Source of the DNA: Gammaproteobacteria bacterium
Lineage (GTDB): Bacteria; Pseudomonadota; Gammaproteobacteria; DSM-16500
Length of the DNA stretch: 13,401 nucleotides
Reading direction: 5' to 3'
NCBI GenBank assembly: GCA_021323555.1
Contig: JAJONP010000043.1
Location: 1 to 13,401 of the forward strand
The position numbers were made by a program, and so were the translations under genes. The notes under the pieces are model-generated. The model did no database searches. It was given only the letters and a program-made list of their open reading frames with translations, and was not told where the DNA came from. Positions 7,794-13,401 of this stretch are shown piece by piece. Numbering within the stretch: the stretch's first letter is position 1; each line of letters opens with the position of its first letter.

Positions 7794-8747
7794 TTAACTG
7801 CTAGCGGATAAATTTAATTGTGAGGATAAGGATGGGGTTGCGGCGCGTTGGCTTAGCGATGGCGCTGGTCGGTATAAAAGAAAATTATGAGTGCCGCCGG
7901 AAGTGCTTCTAGGGCTCTTGTTTTCAAGAGCTTTTTCATCGTTCGCTGTTCTTTTAGGGGAGGGAGGTGGTTCCGATGAGCCTGAGCTCGTTCTAGTCAA
8001 GCGATGATGTAGAGCTACGGATGTTATCTGTGGGCCCTGTCTATTGTCGGCATCGAGTTCAACCTCTCTCTTGTCTATGTATTGGGGTATGCATTTATAT
8101 AAAGATTTAAAAAGAGAAGCAAGTAAGAGGCCGATCCCTATACTGAATGTACGCGAAGCGTAAATTACCCCAAAAGTCACTCCTACCTGTCCTATACTTA
8201 ATACCCCTGGGGTAGTCACACCAATTGCTACTAATGTTTGAGTAATGTAACCGAAAATACCCCAAACAGAAACGGCGGGTACTGTTGCCACTAACACTGC
8301 ACCTGTCACGGCCAAAATTAAAAATAGAAGTTTTAAGCAATTTCTGACAGCAATAACTGGATCTTGTGCAAGATCAAAATCTCTTTTCAATAAAATCCAT
8401 AGAAGCCTTCCTCGGCTATCTATCATTCTTCCGATGAGTGCTGCAATGCTGTTTGTGCGATTGCCGTTAGCGTAGGGTCGCAATGGGTCATTTTCACTGC
8501 GTTGTCTTTGGGCTCCGGCGGTTTCCGCAAGAACATGAGTTAATTGTTGAGGATCTGGAAAAAAATATTCACTTACTTCATGCAGCATGAGATAGGTAAA
8601 AGCAACGATAGCCACCCCATGTACACTAATTTTATAAAGTAAAGCGGGAAGGGTGACTAATGCAACTACAAAAACAAATGTACCTTTAAGAATATACCAA
8701 GGGTCATGTACCAGTGCGGGTAGCATTTGTTCCCAACAGATGCTCAT
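7794..8747 (-). CDS. Unassigned multi-pass membrane protein with Ser/Pro-rich cytosolic-type tail (317 aa)
   Basis: I do not recognise a family. The ATG at 8747 has GAGGT seven bases upstream, which supports this start. Predicted membrane segments lie near residues 19-38, 43-57, 137-157, 160-180 and 185-213. A hydrophilic loop (about 60-130) separates the first pair from the rest. From about 225 to the end the chain is polar and low in complexity, rich in Ser, Pro, Thr and Arg (TSSGSSEPPPSPKR near 253-266), and likely disordered. It stands alone, flanked by the palindromic element on one side and a REP-like hairpin on the other. It could be a species-restricted inner-membrane protein or a secreted membrane effector; nothing in the sequence decides. 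Confidence 0.7.
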   Translation of the reverse strand: MSICWEQMLPALVHDPWYILKGTFVFVVALVTLPALLYKISVHGVAIVAFTYLMLHEVSEYFFPDPQQLTHVLAETAGAQRQRSENDPLRPYANGNRTNSIAALIGRMIDSRGRLLWILLKRDFDLAQDPVIAVRNCLKLLFLILAVTGAVLVATVPAVSVWGIFGYITQTLVAIGVTTPGVLSIGQVGVTFGVIYASRTFSIGIGLLLASLFKSLYKCIPQYIDKREVELDADNRQGPQITSVALHHRLTRTSSGSSEPPPSPKRTANDEKALENKSPRSTSGGTHNFLLYRPAPSLSQRAATPSLSSQLNLSASS

Positions 8748-8837
8748 AAAGTACCTCGTTATAATTGGCTTATCTTATATTTTTAATAGCCAGTATTTAG
8801 GCTGTCACAAACAAATCCGAGAATGTGCATTCAAGCG

Positions 8838-8865
8838 CATCATTCCCGCAAAAGCGGGAATGATG
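8838..8865. repeat. Perfect REP-like hairpin, 12-bp stem and AAAA loop
   Basis: CATCATTCCCGC (8838-8849), AAAA, GCGGGAATGATG (8854-8865) is a perfect inverted repeat. The core ATTCCCGC...GCGGGAAT is a dispersed palindrome type seen in many proteobacterial genomes. No T-run follows on either strand, so it is better called a REP-like unit than a terminator. It sits about 90 bases upstream of the 317-aa gene start. Confidence 0.75.
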
Positions 8866-8961
8866 TAGCTATAAACATTCTTGCAAATTAAACTTTTCAC
8901 GCATAATAAAGAACCAAAGAACCATGGACACTTATAGCTTATATTTTTATTTCATCCTTTC

Positions 8962-8997
8962 AAAAAAATTTTTTCAGTTAGCGAAGACAAAGTTCGC
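8962..8997 (-). terminator. Weak candidate terminator of the ferritin-like gene
   Basis: On the minus strand GCGAA and TTCGC (within 8981-8997) form a 5-bp stem with a 7-base loop about ten bases after the stop codon. Six bases later come A6T7 (8962-8974). The stem is short, so confidence is low. Confidence 0.3.
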
Positions 8998-9006
8998 ATT
9001 AGGTTT

Positions 9007-9453
9007 TTATCCCTTGATGACCGATTCTAGCCATGCCTTGTGACGTTTTTCATCCTGGAGACCAGTTTGTAAAATAACCTTTGCTTCGTCCCACATATCA
9101 GATCGGCTTGCCATGCGCTCATAGGCGGTATTAGTATCTTCTTCATTTGTTAACATAGCGGATAAAATAGCCTTGTCTCCGATGAGGCCAGCAAGTACCA
9201 CTTTTCCCTTTGTTAGCCATTGCTTACTGTCAGGGCCAGTTGGAACTTCTTCATTATGATTTCTTAATAAAGATGATAGTGCAACAATATGGTTCTGATG
9301 GTCCATTTTAAAATCATTTAATTTTGACTTAAATATATTATCTTTTATTCGTTCAATAGCAGCTTCGTATGCTTTAATTGCATCGTAATCGAGTTCTAGC
9401 AGTTCTTGTAATGCTTTCTTAAAATCATCTTGCTTACCTACAAGTGTGGCCAT
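9007..9453 (-). CDS. Ferritin-like four-helix protein (DUF2383-type), 148 aa
   Basis: A small soluble helical-bundle protein of the ferritin-like superfamily, probably binding a di-iron centre. Four helices are visible. Candidate ligands: E30 (AYEAA) in helix 1, H52 and H55 (DHQNH) in helix 2, E104/E105 in helix 3 (NEEDTNTAYERM), and the E-x-x-H motif E135-H138 (DEKRH) in helix 4. This pattern resembles DUF2383-type proteins, whose physiological role is not settled. A textbook AGGAGG lies about five bases upstream of the ATG at 9453, so strong translation is expected. The adjacent upstream gene on the same strand is the four-TM protein at 9542-10474, with a hairpin between them. Iron or oxidative-stress roles are inference from fold only. 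Confidence 0.75.
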   Translation of the reverse strand: MATLVGKQDDFKKALQELLELDYDAIKAYEAAIERIKDNIFKSKLNDFKMDHQNHIVALSSLLRNHNEEVPTGPDSKQWLTKGKVVLAGLIGDKAILSAMLTNEEDTNTAYERMASRSDMWDEAKVILQTGLQDEKRHKAWLESVIKG

Positions 9454-9491
9454 AAAACCTCCTACAAATCAGGTTTAAATTTTAAAATTTC

Positions 9492-9525
9492 AGGAGTTCT
9501 CGCTCTTAACAACACAAGAACTCCT
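9492..9525. terminator. 9-bp inverted repeat between the four-TM gene and the ferritin-like gene
   Basis: AGGAGTTCT (9492-9500) is mirrored by AGAACTCCT (9517-9525), with a 16-base loop. On the minus strand it follows the stop of the four-TM protein by about 17 bases and is trailed by GAAATTTTAAAATTT. It may be a leaky terminator or an RNA-processing site between two co-transcribed genes. Confidence 0.45.
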
Positions 9526-9541
9526 TTCTCATTTACAAATG

Positions 9542-10474
9542 TTATTTGCCTCCTCGAACTGCTCCTATCATAGCTGCGAAAAGGCTCGTGATAAATGCAA
9601 GTGCTGTTATCAACGCAGCCATGCCTAAGGTATTAACAACTTTTTCTGTACCTTTTGCTATTTTCTCTTTTTGTTCATTGGCTGCTTGAGTGACTTTCTC
9701 TTTTAATTCCTCATATTTATTTAACCAATTGTCTGCTATTTTCTCTGCTTGATCTTTATCAAACCCTGTTTTAGCTGTTAAAAAAGATAATGCTTTGTCT
9801 TTTGCGCTATCCTTTTCCTCACTGCTTTCTGCAGTCAGTAAAGCAGTCACTATTTCTTTCAATTCTTTTTTAGCTTCTTCCAGATTACCTGAATGGAGTG
9901 CTTCTTTTACTTTTGCCTGATTAAAAATTTCTTCTGCTTTTTTCTTAATCTGGTTTTGTGCCTGATTTAAGTCAGGAAGTAAATTTTGCACTTTTTCAGC
10001 AACCCCTGGCACTGATTGGACTAGAGAACTCGCACCTTGACCTGCCAGTGTCGCGCTCTGCTTAACAATATTTAATGTGTTATTCATAAAAGCACCAGCG
10101 ATAGTAAAGGTAAAAAAGAAAGTGATTAACGTAGCAATTCCCCATGTCACAAAGCCATGTAGCGCATTTTTTAATGAGCAATTCTGAAACGTAAGATGTC
10201 CAGTGACCCATCCTCCTAGAAACATGGCCACAATTCCACTTAACAATACCCATATAACAGGGATGAAAGCACTAATTGCCATGCCTTGAGGGTCAGCATT
10301 AAAGGTAATAGCGCCAATGCCTGCGCCTAACAAATTAAAAGTTAGTTGACTGCCTAATCCCACAAGTACTCCCGCTATGACAGCACTCCAGGAAAATTTT
10401 TCTACTTGTATTTTATTGTTTATTGATGGATTGTTAATATTGGGTTGATGAAGGGTATTATTGATAATTGACAT
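9542..10474 (-). CDS. Four-TM membrane protein with long charged helical insert (310 aa)
   Basis: The start is placed at the ATG at 10474, because AAGGAG lies about seven bases upstream; an in-frame ATG at 10501 has no such site. Membrane segments lie near residues 28-56, 66-90, 106-129 and 282-306. The first two are glycine-rich (VIAGVLVGLGSQ, SGIVAMFLGGWVTG), like small membrane proteins of the TIGR04086/YrzE or PhnA-like kind, though I would not name the family firmly. Between TM3 and TM4 a stretch of about 150 residues (about 140-280) is Lys/Glu/Ala-rich and amphipathic (KKKAEEIFNQAK, EEAKKELKEI), resembling apolipoprotein- or LEA-like helices. Its leader closely matches that of the next gene upstream (10612-11040), suggesting common control. 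Role unknown. Confidence 0.75.
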   Translation of the reverse strand: MSIINNTLHQPNINNPSINNKIQVEKFSWSAVIAGVLVGLGSQLTFNLLGAGIGAITFNADPQGMAISAFIPVIWVLLSGIVAMFLGGWVTGHLTFQNCSLKNALHGFVTWGIATLITFFFTFTIAGAFMNNTLNIVKQSATLAGQGASSLVQSVPGVAEKVQNLLPDLNQAQNQIKKKAEEIFNQAKVKEALHSGNLEEAKKELKEIVTALLTAESSEEKDSAKDKALSFLTAKTGFDKDQAEKIADNWLNKYEELKEKVTQAANEQKEKIAKGTEKVVNTLGMAALITALAFITSLFAAMIGAVRGGK

Positions 10475-10517
10475 AACTTTCTCCTTATTAATAAAAAACA
10501 AGTCTACAGGATACGTC

Positions 10518-10526
10518 TTAAGTATA
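10518..10526 (-). promoter_or_regulatory. SigmaS-like -10 element upstream of the four-TM gene
   Basis: The minus strand reads TATACTTAA here, which equals the core of the extended -10 preferred by stationary-phase sigma factor RpoS in related bacteria. There is no good -35, as is common for such promoters. The start would lie about 40 bases before the ATG at 10474. Confidence 0.35.
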
Positions 10527-10611
10527 AAAATTACGCCATACTCATTTTTAACTCATAAAATTTATTTTAGTAGGCGAGAAATTTTTATTAAGCAAGAGTT
10601 TATCATAAATA

Positions 10612-11040
10612 TTATGTATTTAAAATAAAATTATCTAAGGCATGTTGGGTATATATTTCTAAGCCTTTTTTTAAATACACACAGACATCAGGAAGAGTAA
10701 TAATGTATTCGGGTATTAATTCGTGCCTATATTCTTTTGCTTTTTCGAGGGCTTTATTCCATTCTCCATGCGTATATTCCCCACGACCTAGCCAAATAAC
10801 TGCAAGTAAAATCGCCTTTTGTTCAAGTTCAATGTTACTAATAAATGCATATAACTCTTGATAGATGGGGGAATTTTTAAGTTTATCTACAATGGGTAAA
10901 GACAGTGTATCTGCAGGGCTGGACGTTGTTTCAGGAACTAGAACTTCGTCAATCGTGATACATTTTGTTGCTTGAGCTGCATCAAGCTGATTGCGCTTTT
11001 TTATTATAGTATCGACTAGGGGACGAATGAATACTGACAT
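10612..11040 (-). CDS. DUF3775-type protein (142 aa)
   Basis: A small soluble protein of unknown function. The start is set at the ATG at 11040, with GAGGAG about eight bases upstream; the in-frame ATG at 11085 lies before it. Residues about 62-89 (ISNIELEQKAILLAVIWLGRGEY) match the DUF3775 hallmark, a helix ending in VWLGRG. The C-terminal half holds an ITLPDVCVYLKKGLE segment (about 114-128), where family members have a ...LPDYLEEGL-like end. The leader AGGAGAAAAATT-ATGTCA is almost the same as that of the following gene at 10474 (AGGAGAAAGTT-ATGTCA). The family is widespread in proteobacteria without an assigned role. Confidence 0.75.
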   Translation of the reverse strand: MSVFIRPLVDTIIKKRNQLDAAQATKCITIDEVLVPETTSSPADTLSLPIVDKLKNSPIYQELYAFISNIELEQKAILLAVIWLGRGEYTHGEWNKALEKAKEYRHELIPEYIITLPDVCVYLKKGLEIYTQHALDNFILNT

Positions 11041-11213
11041 AATTTTTCTCCTCTTACGCACATTTTCGATAAAAAGAAATGTCATATTTTAAGGCATTTT
11101 CTACCGGTTCGCCTCTACAGGTAAATAGGCTTACAAATCCATATGTTCACCCGCTCTAGAAAATGAAAAGTTATTATTACATAAAGCTATTTTTAATAAA
11201 AGGTTATAAGAAT

Positions 11214-11238
11214 AGCTTCTTTTTATTTGACAGAAGCT
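11214..11238. repeat. 7-bp inverted repeat in the spacer
   Basis: AGCTTCT (11214-11220) is mirrored by AGAAGCT (11232-11238), with an 11-base loop. It lies in the 250-base gene-free spacer between the DUF3775 gene and the ATPase relic. No T-run is attached. Function unclear. Confidence 0.35.
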
Positions 11239-11252
11239 GAATTAAAGAAAAT

Positions 11253-11267
11253 GCTCTGCCTAAGAGC
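11253..11267 (-). terminator. Candidate terminator downstream of the ATPase relic
   Basis: GCTCT (11253-11257) and AGAGC (11263-11267) form a 5-bp stem. On the minus strand it comes about 20 bases after the relic's stop and is trailed by ATTTTCTTT; on the plus strand it is trailed by TATTTTTT. It could work weakly in both directions. Confidence 0.35.
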
Positions 11268-11288
11268 TATTTTTTAAAAATATAAGAG

Positions 11289-11510
11289 TTACTTATGATA
11301 AACGGGTAGCAGAGGAAAAATTTTGGGTTCGATTAGATTGCTGTATCTTAAATGCAACAGATTTATAAGCGAAGGGGTTTTGAGTTTATCCATCACTTGG
11401 CGGATGAGTGTGGTTTTTCCAACCTGTCTTGGGCCTGTTAATACTTGAATAAATCGGCGCGGCTCCATCAAACGCGGATATAATGTTTTAAAAATTTCTC
11501 TTTTAAACAT
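11289..11510 (-). pseudogene. N-terminal fragment of an AAA_14/DUF4143-type ATPase
   Basis: Translation from the ATG at 11510 gives MFKREIFKTLYPRLMEPRRF followed by a perfect P-loop GPRQVGKTT. This is the standard opening of a widespread family of AAA ATPases of about 380-400 aa that carry a C-terminal DUF4143 domain. The similarity ends about 15 residues after the P-loop. The remaining ~30 residues (from about KTPSLINLL) do not resemble the family, and a stop follows at residue 74. Walker B, sensor and DUF4143 regions are absent, so it is almost certainly a degraded gene. A possible alternative start, TTG at 11525, would add five residues. The 22-bp repeat array at 11533-11598 occupies its promoter region. 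Confidence 0.75.
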
Positions 11511-11532
11511 AGGGTTACCTATCAAATTGAAA

Positions 11533-11598
11533 TTTACTCAATGCATTGAGTAAAATTGCTCAATACATTAAGTTATTTTACACGATATAGTGAGCAAA
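11533..11598. promoter_or_regulatory. Three contiguous 22-bp dyad repeats, operator-like array
   Basis: Unit A (11533-11554) is a perfect 22-bp palindrome: TTTACTCAATG followed by its reverse complement. Unit B (11555-11576) and unit C (11577-11598) each match A at 16 of 22 positions in the same register. Each keeps partial dyad symmetry (7 of 11 positions). The 22-bp period equals two helical turns, so bound dimers would stack on one DNA face. The array sits 23-88 bases upstream of the ATPase relic's ATG and just past the stop of the glycosyltransferase gene. Confidence 0.65.
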
Positions 11599-11624
11599 TA
11601 AATATTCTTGGATAAAACTTAATT

Positions 11625-12764
11625 TCACAACGGCTTAATTAACTCAATTACTGAATTCGTTGCGCTTTTCCAATTTAACCGTGTGCTATATTCATTAAAT
11701 GCGGATAAAGCAAGCTGTTCATAGGTGGCATAATGGCTCATGAGATTCGTGAGGTATTCGCAATAGTGATCCACAGGTGCATCCAAACCAAATGTCATAC
11801 CGTTCATATTATCTTTTATAACACTTGAAATACCTCCTACGTAAGACGACAGGCAGGGTAAGCCAAATGCATTCGCTTCTGCAAAAACAATCCCGAAGCA
11901 TTCCGCGCGCGAAGGCACAAATAGAAAATGTGATTCATGTAATAATCGAGTGATTTTTTCTATGCCTTCAGGCGTCCGTTTTGAAATAAACCCATGACAT
12001 TTAATATAATCAGGAATTTCTCTATTTTCAGGGGGGTAACAACCTATAAAATTTAATTCAACGGCTTGACCTGCTTTATGCAATGCTTGAGTGACATTAA
12101 AAACAATATCACCTCCTTTACGTTCCCAATGTTTACCTATAAATAGTAATTTTAAAATATTTTTTGAGCGAGATTTTATGATTTGACGAATCTGTTCTAC
12201 TGTATGATGGCATTGGATGTTAGCACCAAAAGGAACAACTTTTACTTTTTCTTTTGCAATGCCATAAATTTCTAACGCTGTTCGTGCTGCCCAGTCAGAA
12301 GAAAAAATAGCGAATTTGCAACGCGATAAACATTCTTGCGTGATGATATTGCCTTGTTGAATAGAATTCACAGAGTGATTAGAAAAATTGGTATAAAACC
12401 CGAGTAAACCTGCATAGAGCGCATCTGTCCATAGGACAATAGGTTTTTGGCTATCAAGATAAGCGATGGGGTTGATGAGGGGCGCAATAATGGCATCGAC
12501 ATCAAGTTTTTCTAATCTTTTTGCGATTTGCTGCGAATAATGTTTGGCAACAAATGTATTAAATCGAGGGCTTTCTCGCTGACCACAGGTTATTTTTTTC
12601 CAGAACTGTTTGAGTTTGAAATAAGGCGGTAATTGACGTTTTAAGCGACCAATGCGCTCTACATCTATGCCTTGTTCTGAAAAAGCATTTGCCATATAAA
12701 AAGGTGTGCCAGACCAATTGCTAACATCATTCGAATCAAAAGTGGTTGCAAACCCGAATTTCAT
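11625..12764 (-). CDS. GT-B glycosyltransferase, group 1/GT4 type (379 aa)
   Basis: Transfers a sugar from an activated nucleotide donor, probably in cell-envelope polysaccharide or LPS assembly on the cytoplasmic side. The start is the ATG at 12764, preceded by AAGGA about eight bases away and overlapping the upstream gene's TGA as ATGA; the in-frame ATG at 12794 lies inside that gene. The N-terminal Rossmann-like lobe spans about 1-190. In the second lobe, GKHWERKGGD (210-219) supplies the donor-phosphate Arg/Lys pair, and the EX7E motif is E288 to E296 (ECFGIVFAE). Length is normal for GT4. Sugar and acceptor cannot be read from the sequence. Overlap with the next gene shows translational coupling in one operon. 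Confidence 0.9.
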   Translation of the reverse strand: MKFGFATTFDSNDVSNWSGTPFYMANAFSEQGIDVERIGRLKRQLPPYFKLKQFWKKITCGQRESPRFNTFVAKHYSQQIAKRLEKLDVDAIIAPLINPIAYLDSQKPIVLWTDALYAGLLGFYTNFSNHSVNSIQQGNIITQECLSRCKFAIFSSDWAARTALEIYGIAKEKVKVVPFGANIQCHHTVEQIRQIIKSRSKNILKLLFIGKHWERKGGDIVFNVTQALHKAGQAVELNFIGCYPPENREIPDYIKCHGFISKRTPEGIEKITRLLHESHFLFVPSRAECFGIVFAEANAFGLPCLSSYVGGISSVIKDNMNGMTFGLDAPVDHYCEYLTNLMSHYATYEQLALSAFNEYSTRLNWKSATNSVIELIKPL

Positions 12765-13401
12765 AAAAGTTCCTTGAGAAAAGGCAGTTGCCAAAAAAGG
12801 GCATTAAAACGAGAAATAGAAAAATATTCTGTTGCGCGCTGAAAGCCTTTATCACGCCATTTTGTTAATTCAGCCTCAGACGCGTGATAAAATGCCAGCA
12901 TTTTATTGCCCAACTGGTGGGGGTTTTTTGCATCAATTAAGATGCCTGCATCGCCAACCACTTCAGGAATACCATGCGTTTTAGTAGCAATAATAGGGAC
13001 TTTTGCAATCATCGCTTCCAATAGCACTCGGCCAAATGCTTCTTTGACAGACGTTAGAATAAATACATCAAATGCTTTTAATAAACCAAAACCTTGATCA
13101 ATATAACCTGTTAAAATAATATCTTGCTCCAAGCCAAGCGTTTTGATGTGGTGCCTTAAATTTTCCTCAAGGGCGCCGTCACCAATGATAACAAGTTTAG
13201 CGGCTGGACATTGTATCTTGACTAAGGCAAATCCATTGATTAATGTGTGTTGATCTTTTGCCTTAGCTAAGCGTCCCACTGTGCCAAATACAAAATGATT
13301 TTCTGTTAGATTTAATTTTTCTCTTGCGGCGCTGCGTGTTAAAAAAAGAGGTCCTGTGAGTGCGGTATCAATCATATTATAAAGTGTCATTACGCGTTCA
13401 G
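12761..13401 (-). CDS. GT-B glycosyltransferase, group 1/GT4 type, C-terminal part (N-terminus beyond window)
   Basis: The frame stays open to the right edge, reading ERV before the first internal Met, so the ATG at 13390 is probably not the true start. ERVMTLYNMIDT corresponds to the interdomain region of GT4 enzymes, so only the donor-binding lobe is present. GRLAKAKDQ carries the conserved Arg and Lys that contact the donor phosphates, and KEAFGRVLLEA holds the EX7E motif. Also visible are the strand VIIGDG and the segment THGIPEVVGDAGIL, typical of the family. The gene ends in TGA inside the ATGA overlap with the next glycosyltransferase. Both belong to a minus-strand polysaccharide-type operon entering from the right. 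Confidence 0.9.
   Translation of the reverse strand, partial: ERVMTLYNMIDTALTGPLFLTRSAAREKLNLTENHFVFGTVGRLAKAKDQHTLINGFALVKIQCPAAKLVIIGDGALEENLRHHIKTLGLEQDIILTGYIDQGFGLLKAFDVFILTSVKEAFGRVLLEAMIAKVPIIATKTHGIPEVVGDAGILIDAKNPHQLGNKMLAFYHASEAELTKWRDKGFQRATEYFSISRFNALFWQLPFLKELL

Noticed and set aside
8653..8868. Plus-strand frame running through the REP-like hairpin
   Set aside because: Antisense to the first membrane segments of the 317-aa gene; the end reads IIPAKAGMM, the usual artefact of translating such palindromes.
11101..11126. Inverted repeat TACC...GGTA downstream of the ATPase relic
   Set aside because: Only four to six pairs match with interruptions, which is expected by chance.
11533..11598. 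Short CRISPR-like array
   Set aside because: Units are contiguous with no spacers and each is a dyad, so operator repeats fit better.
12906..13097. 63-codon plus-strand frame
   Set aside because: Antisense to the glycosyltransferase donor-binding lobe; no ribosome binding site.

Overview
The window reads as chromosome of an AT-rich gammaproteobacterium. Protein style suggests a host-associated member of Legionellales (Legionella/Coxiella/Berkiella-like), but no rRNA or marker gene fixes this, so the assignment is an inference.

Layout. (1) 190-3693, minus: a very large fused flavin/iron-sulfur oxidoreductase that joins a GltD/NfnB-type half to a PyrK/NfnA-type half. (2) 3847-7120, plus: an unrecognised 603-aa protein with a C-terminal glycine-zipper membrane hairpin, preceded by a promoter overlapped by an inverted repeat, then a PIF1-type helicase. 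(3) 7121-7793: no intact gene, but a compact dead mobile element. About 150-bp imperfect inverted arms, each rich in small hairpins, enclose a 48-codon, internally deleted relic of a Y1 (IS200-like/REP-associated) transposase. (4) 7794-8747, minus: a multi-pass membrane protein with a long Ser/Pro-rich tail, followed by a perfect REP-like hairpin. (5) 9007-11040, minus: three small genes with strong ribosome binding sites, namely a ferritin-like four-helix protein, a four-TM protein with a long charged helical insert, and a DUF3775-type protein. They look like a stress or housekeeping group. (6) 11289-11598: a truncated AAA ATPase (AAA_14/DUF4143 type) whose upstream region carries three contiguous 22-bp dyad repeats. 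(7) 11625-13401, minus: two GT-B glycosyltransferases overlapping by ATGA. They are the end of a polysaccharide/LPS-type operon that continues past the right edge.

The best candidates for new biology are the Y1-transposase-derived palindromic element at 7215-7710, the 22-bp operator-like array at 11533-11598 that outlives its truncated ATPase, the fused Nfn-like enzyme, and the unassigned 603-aa protein. No tRNA, rRNA or CRISPR array was seen.
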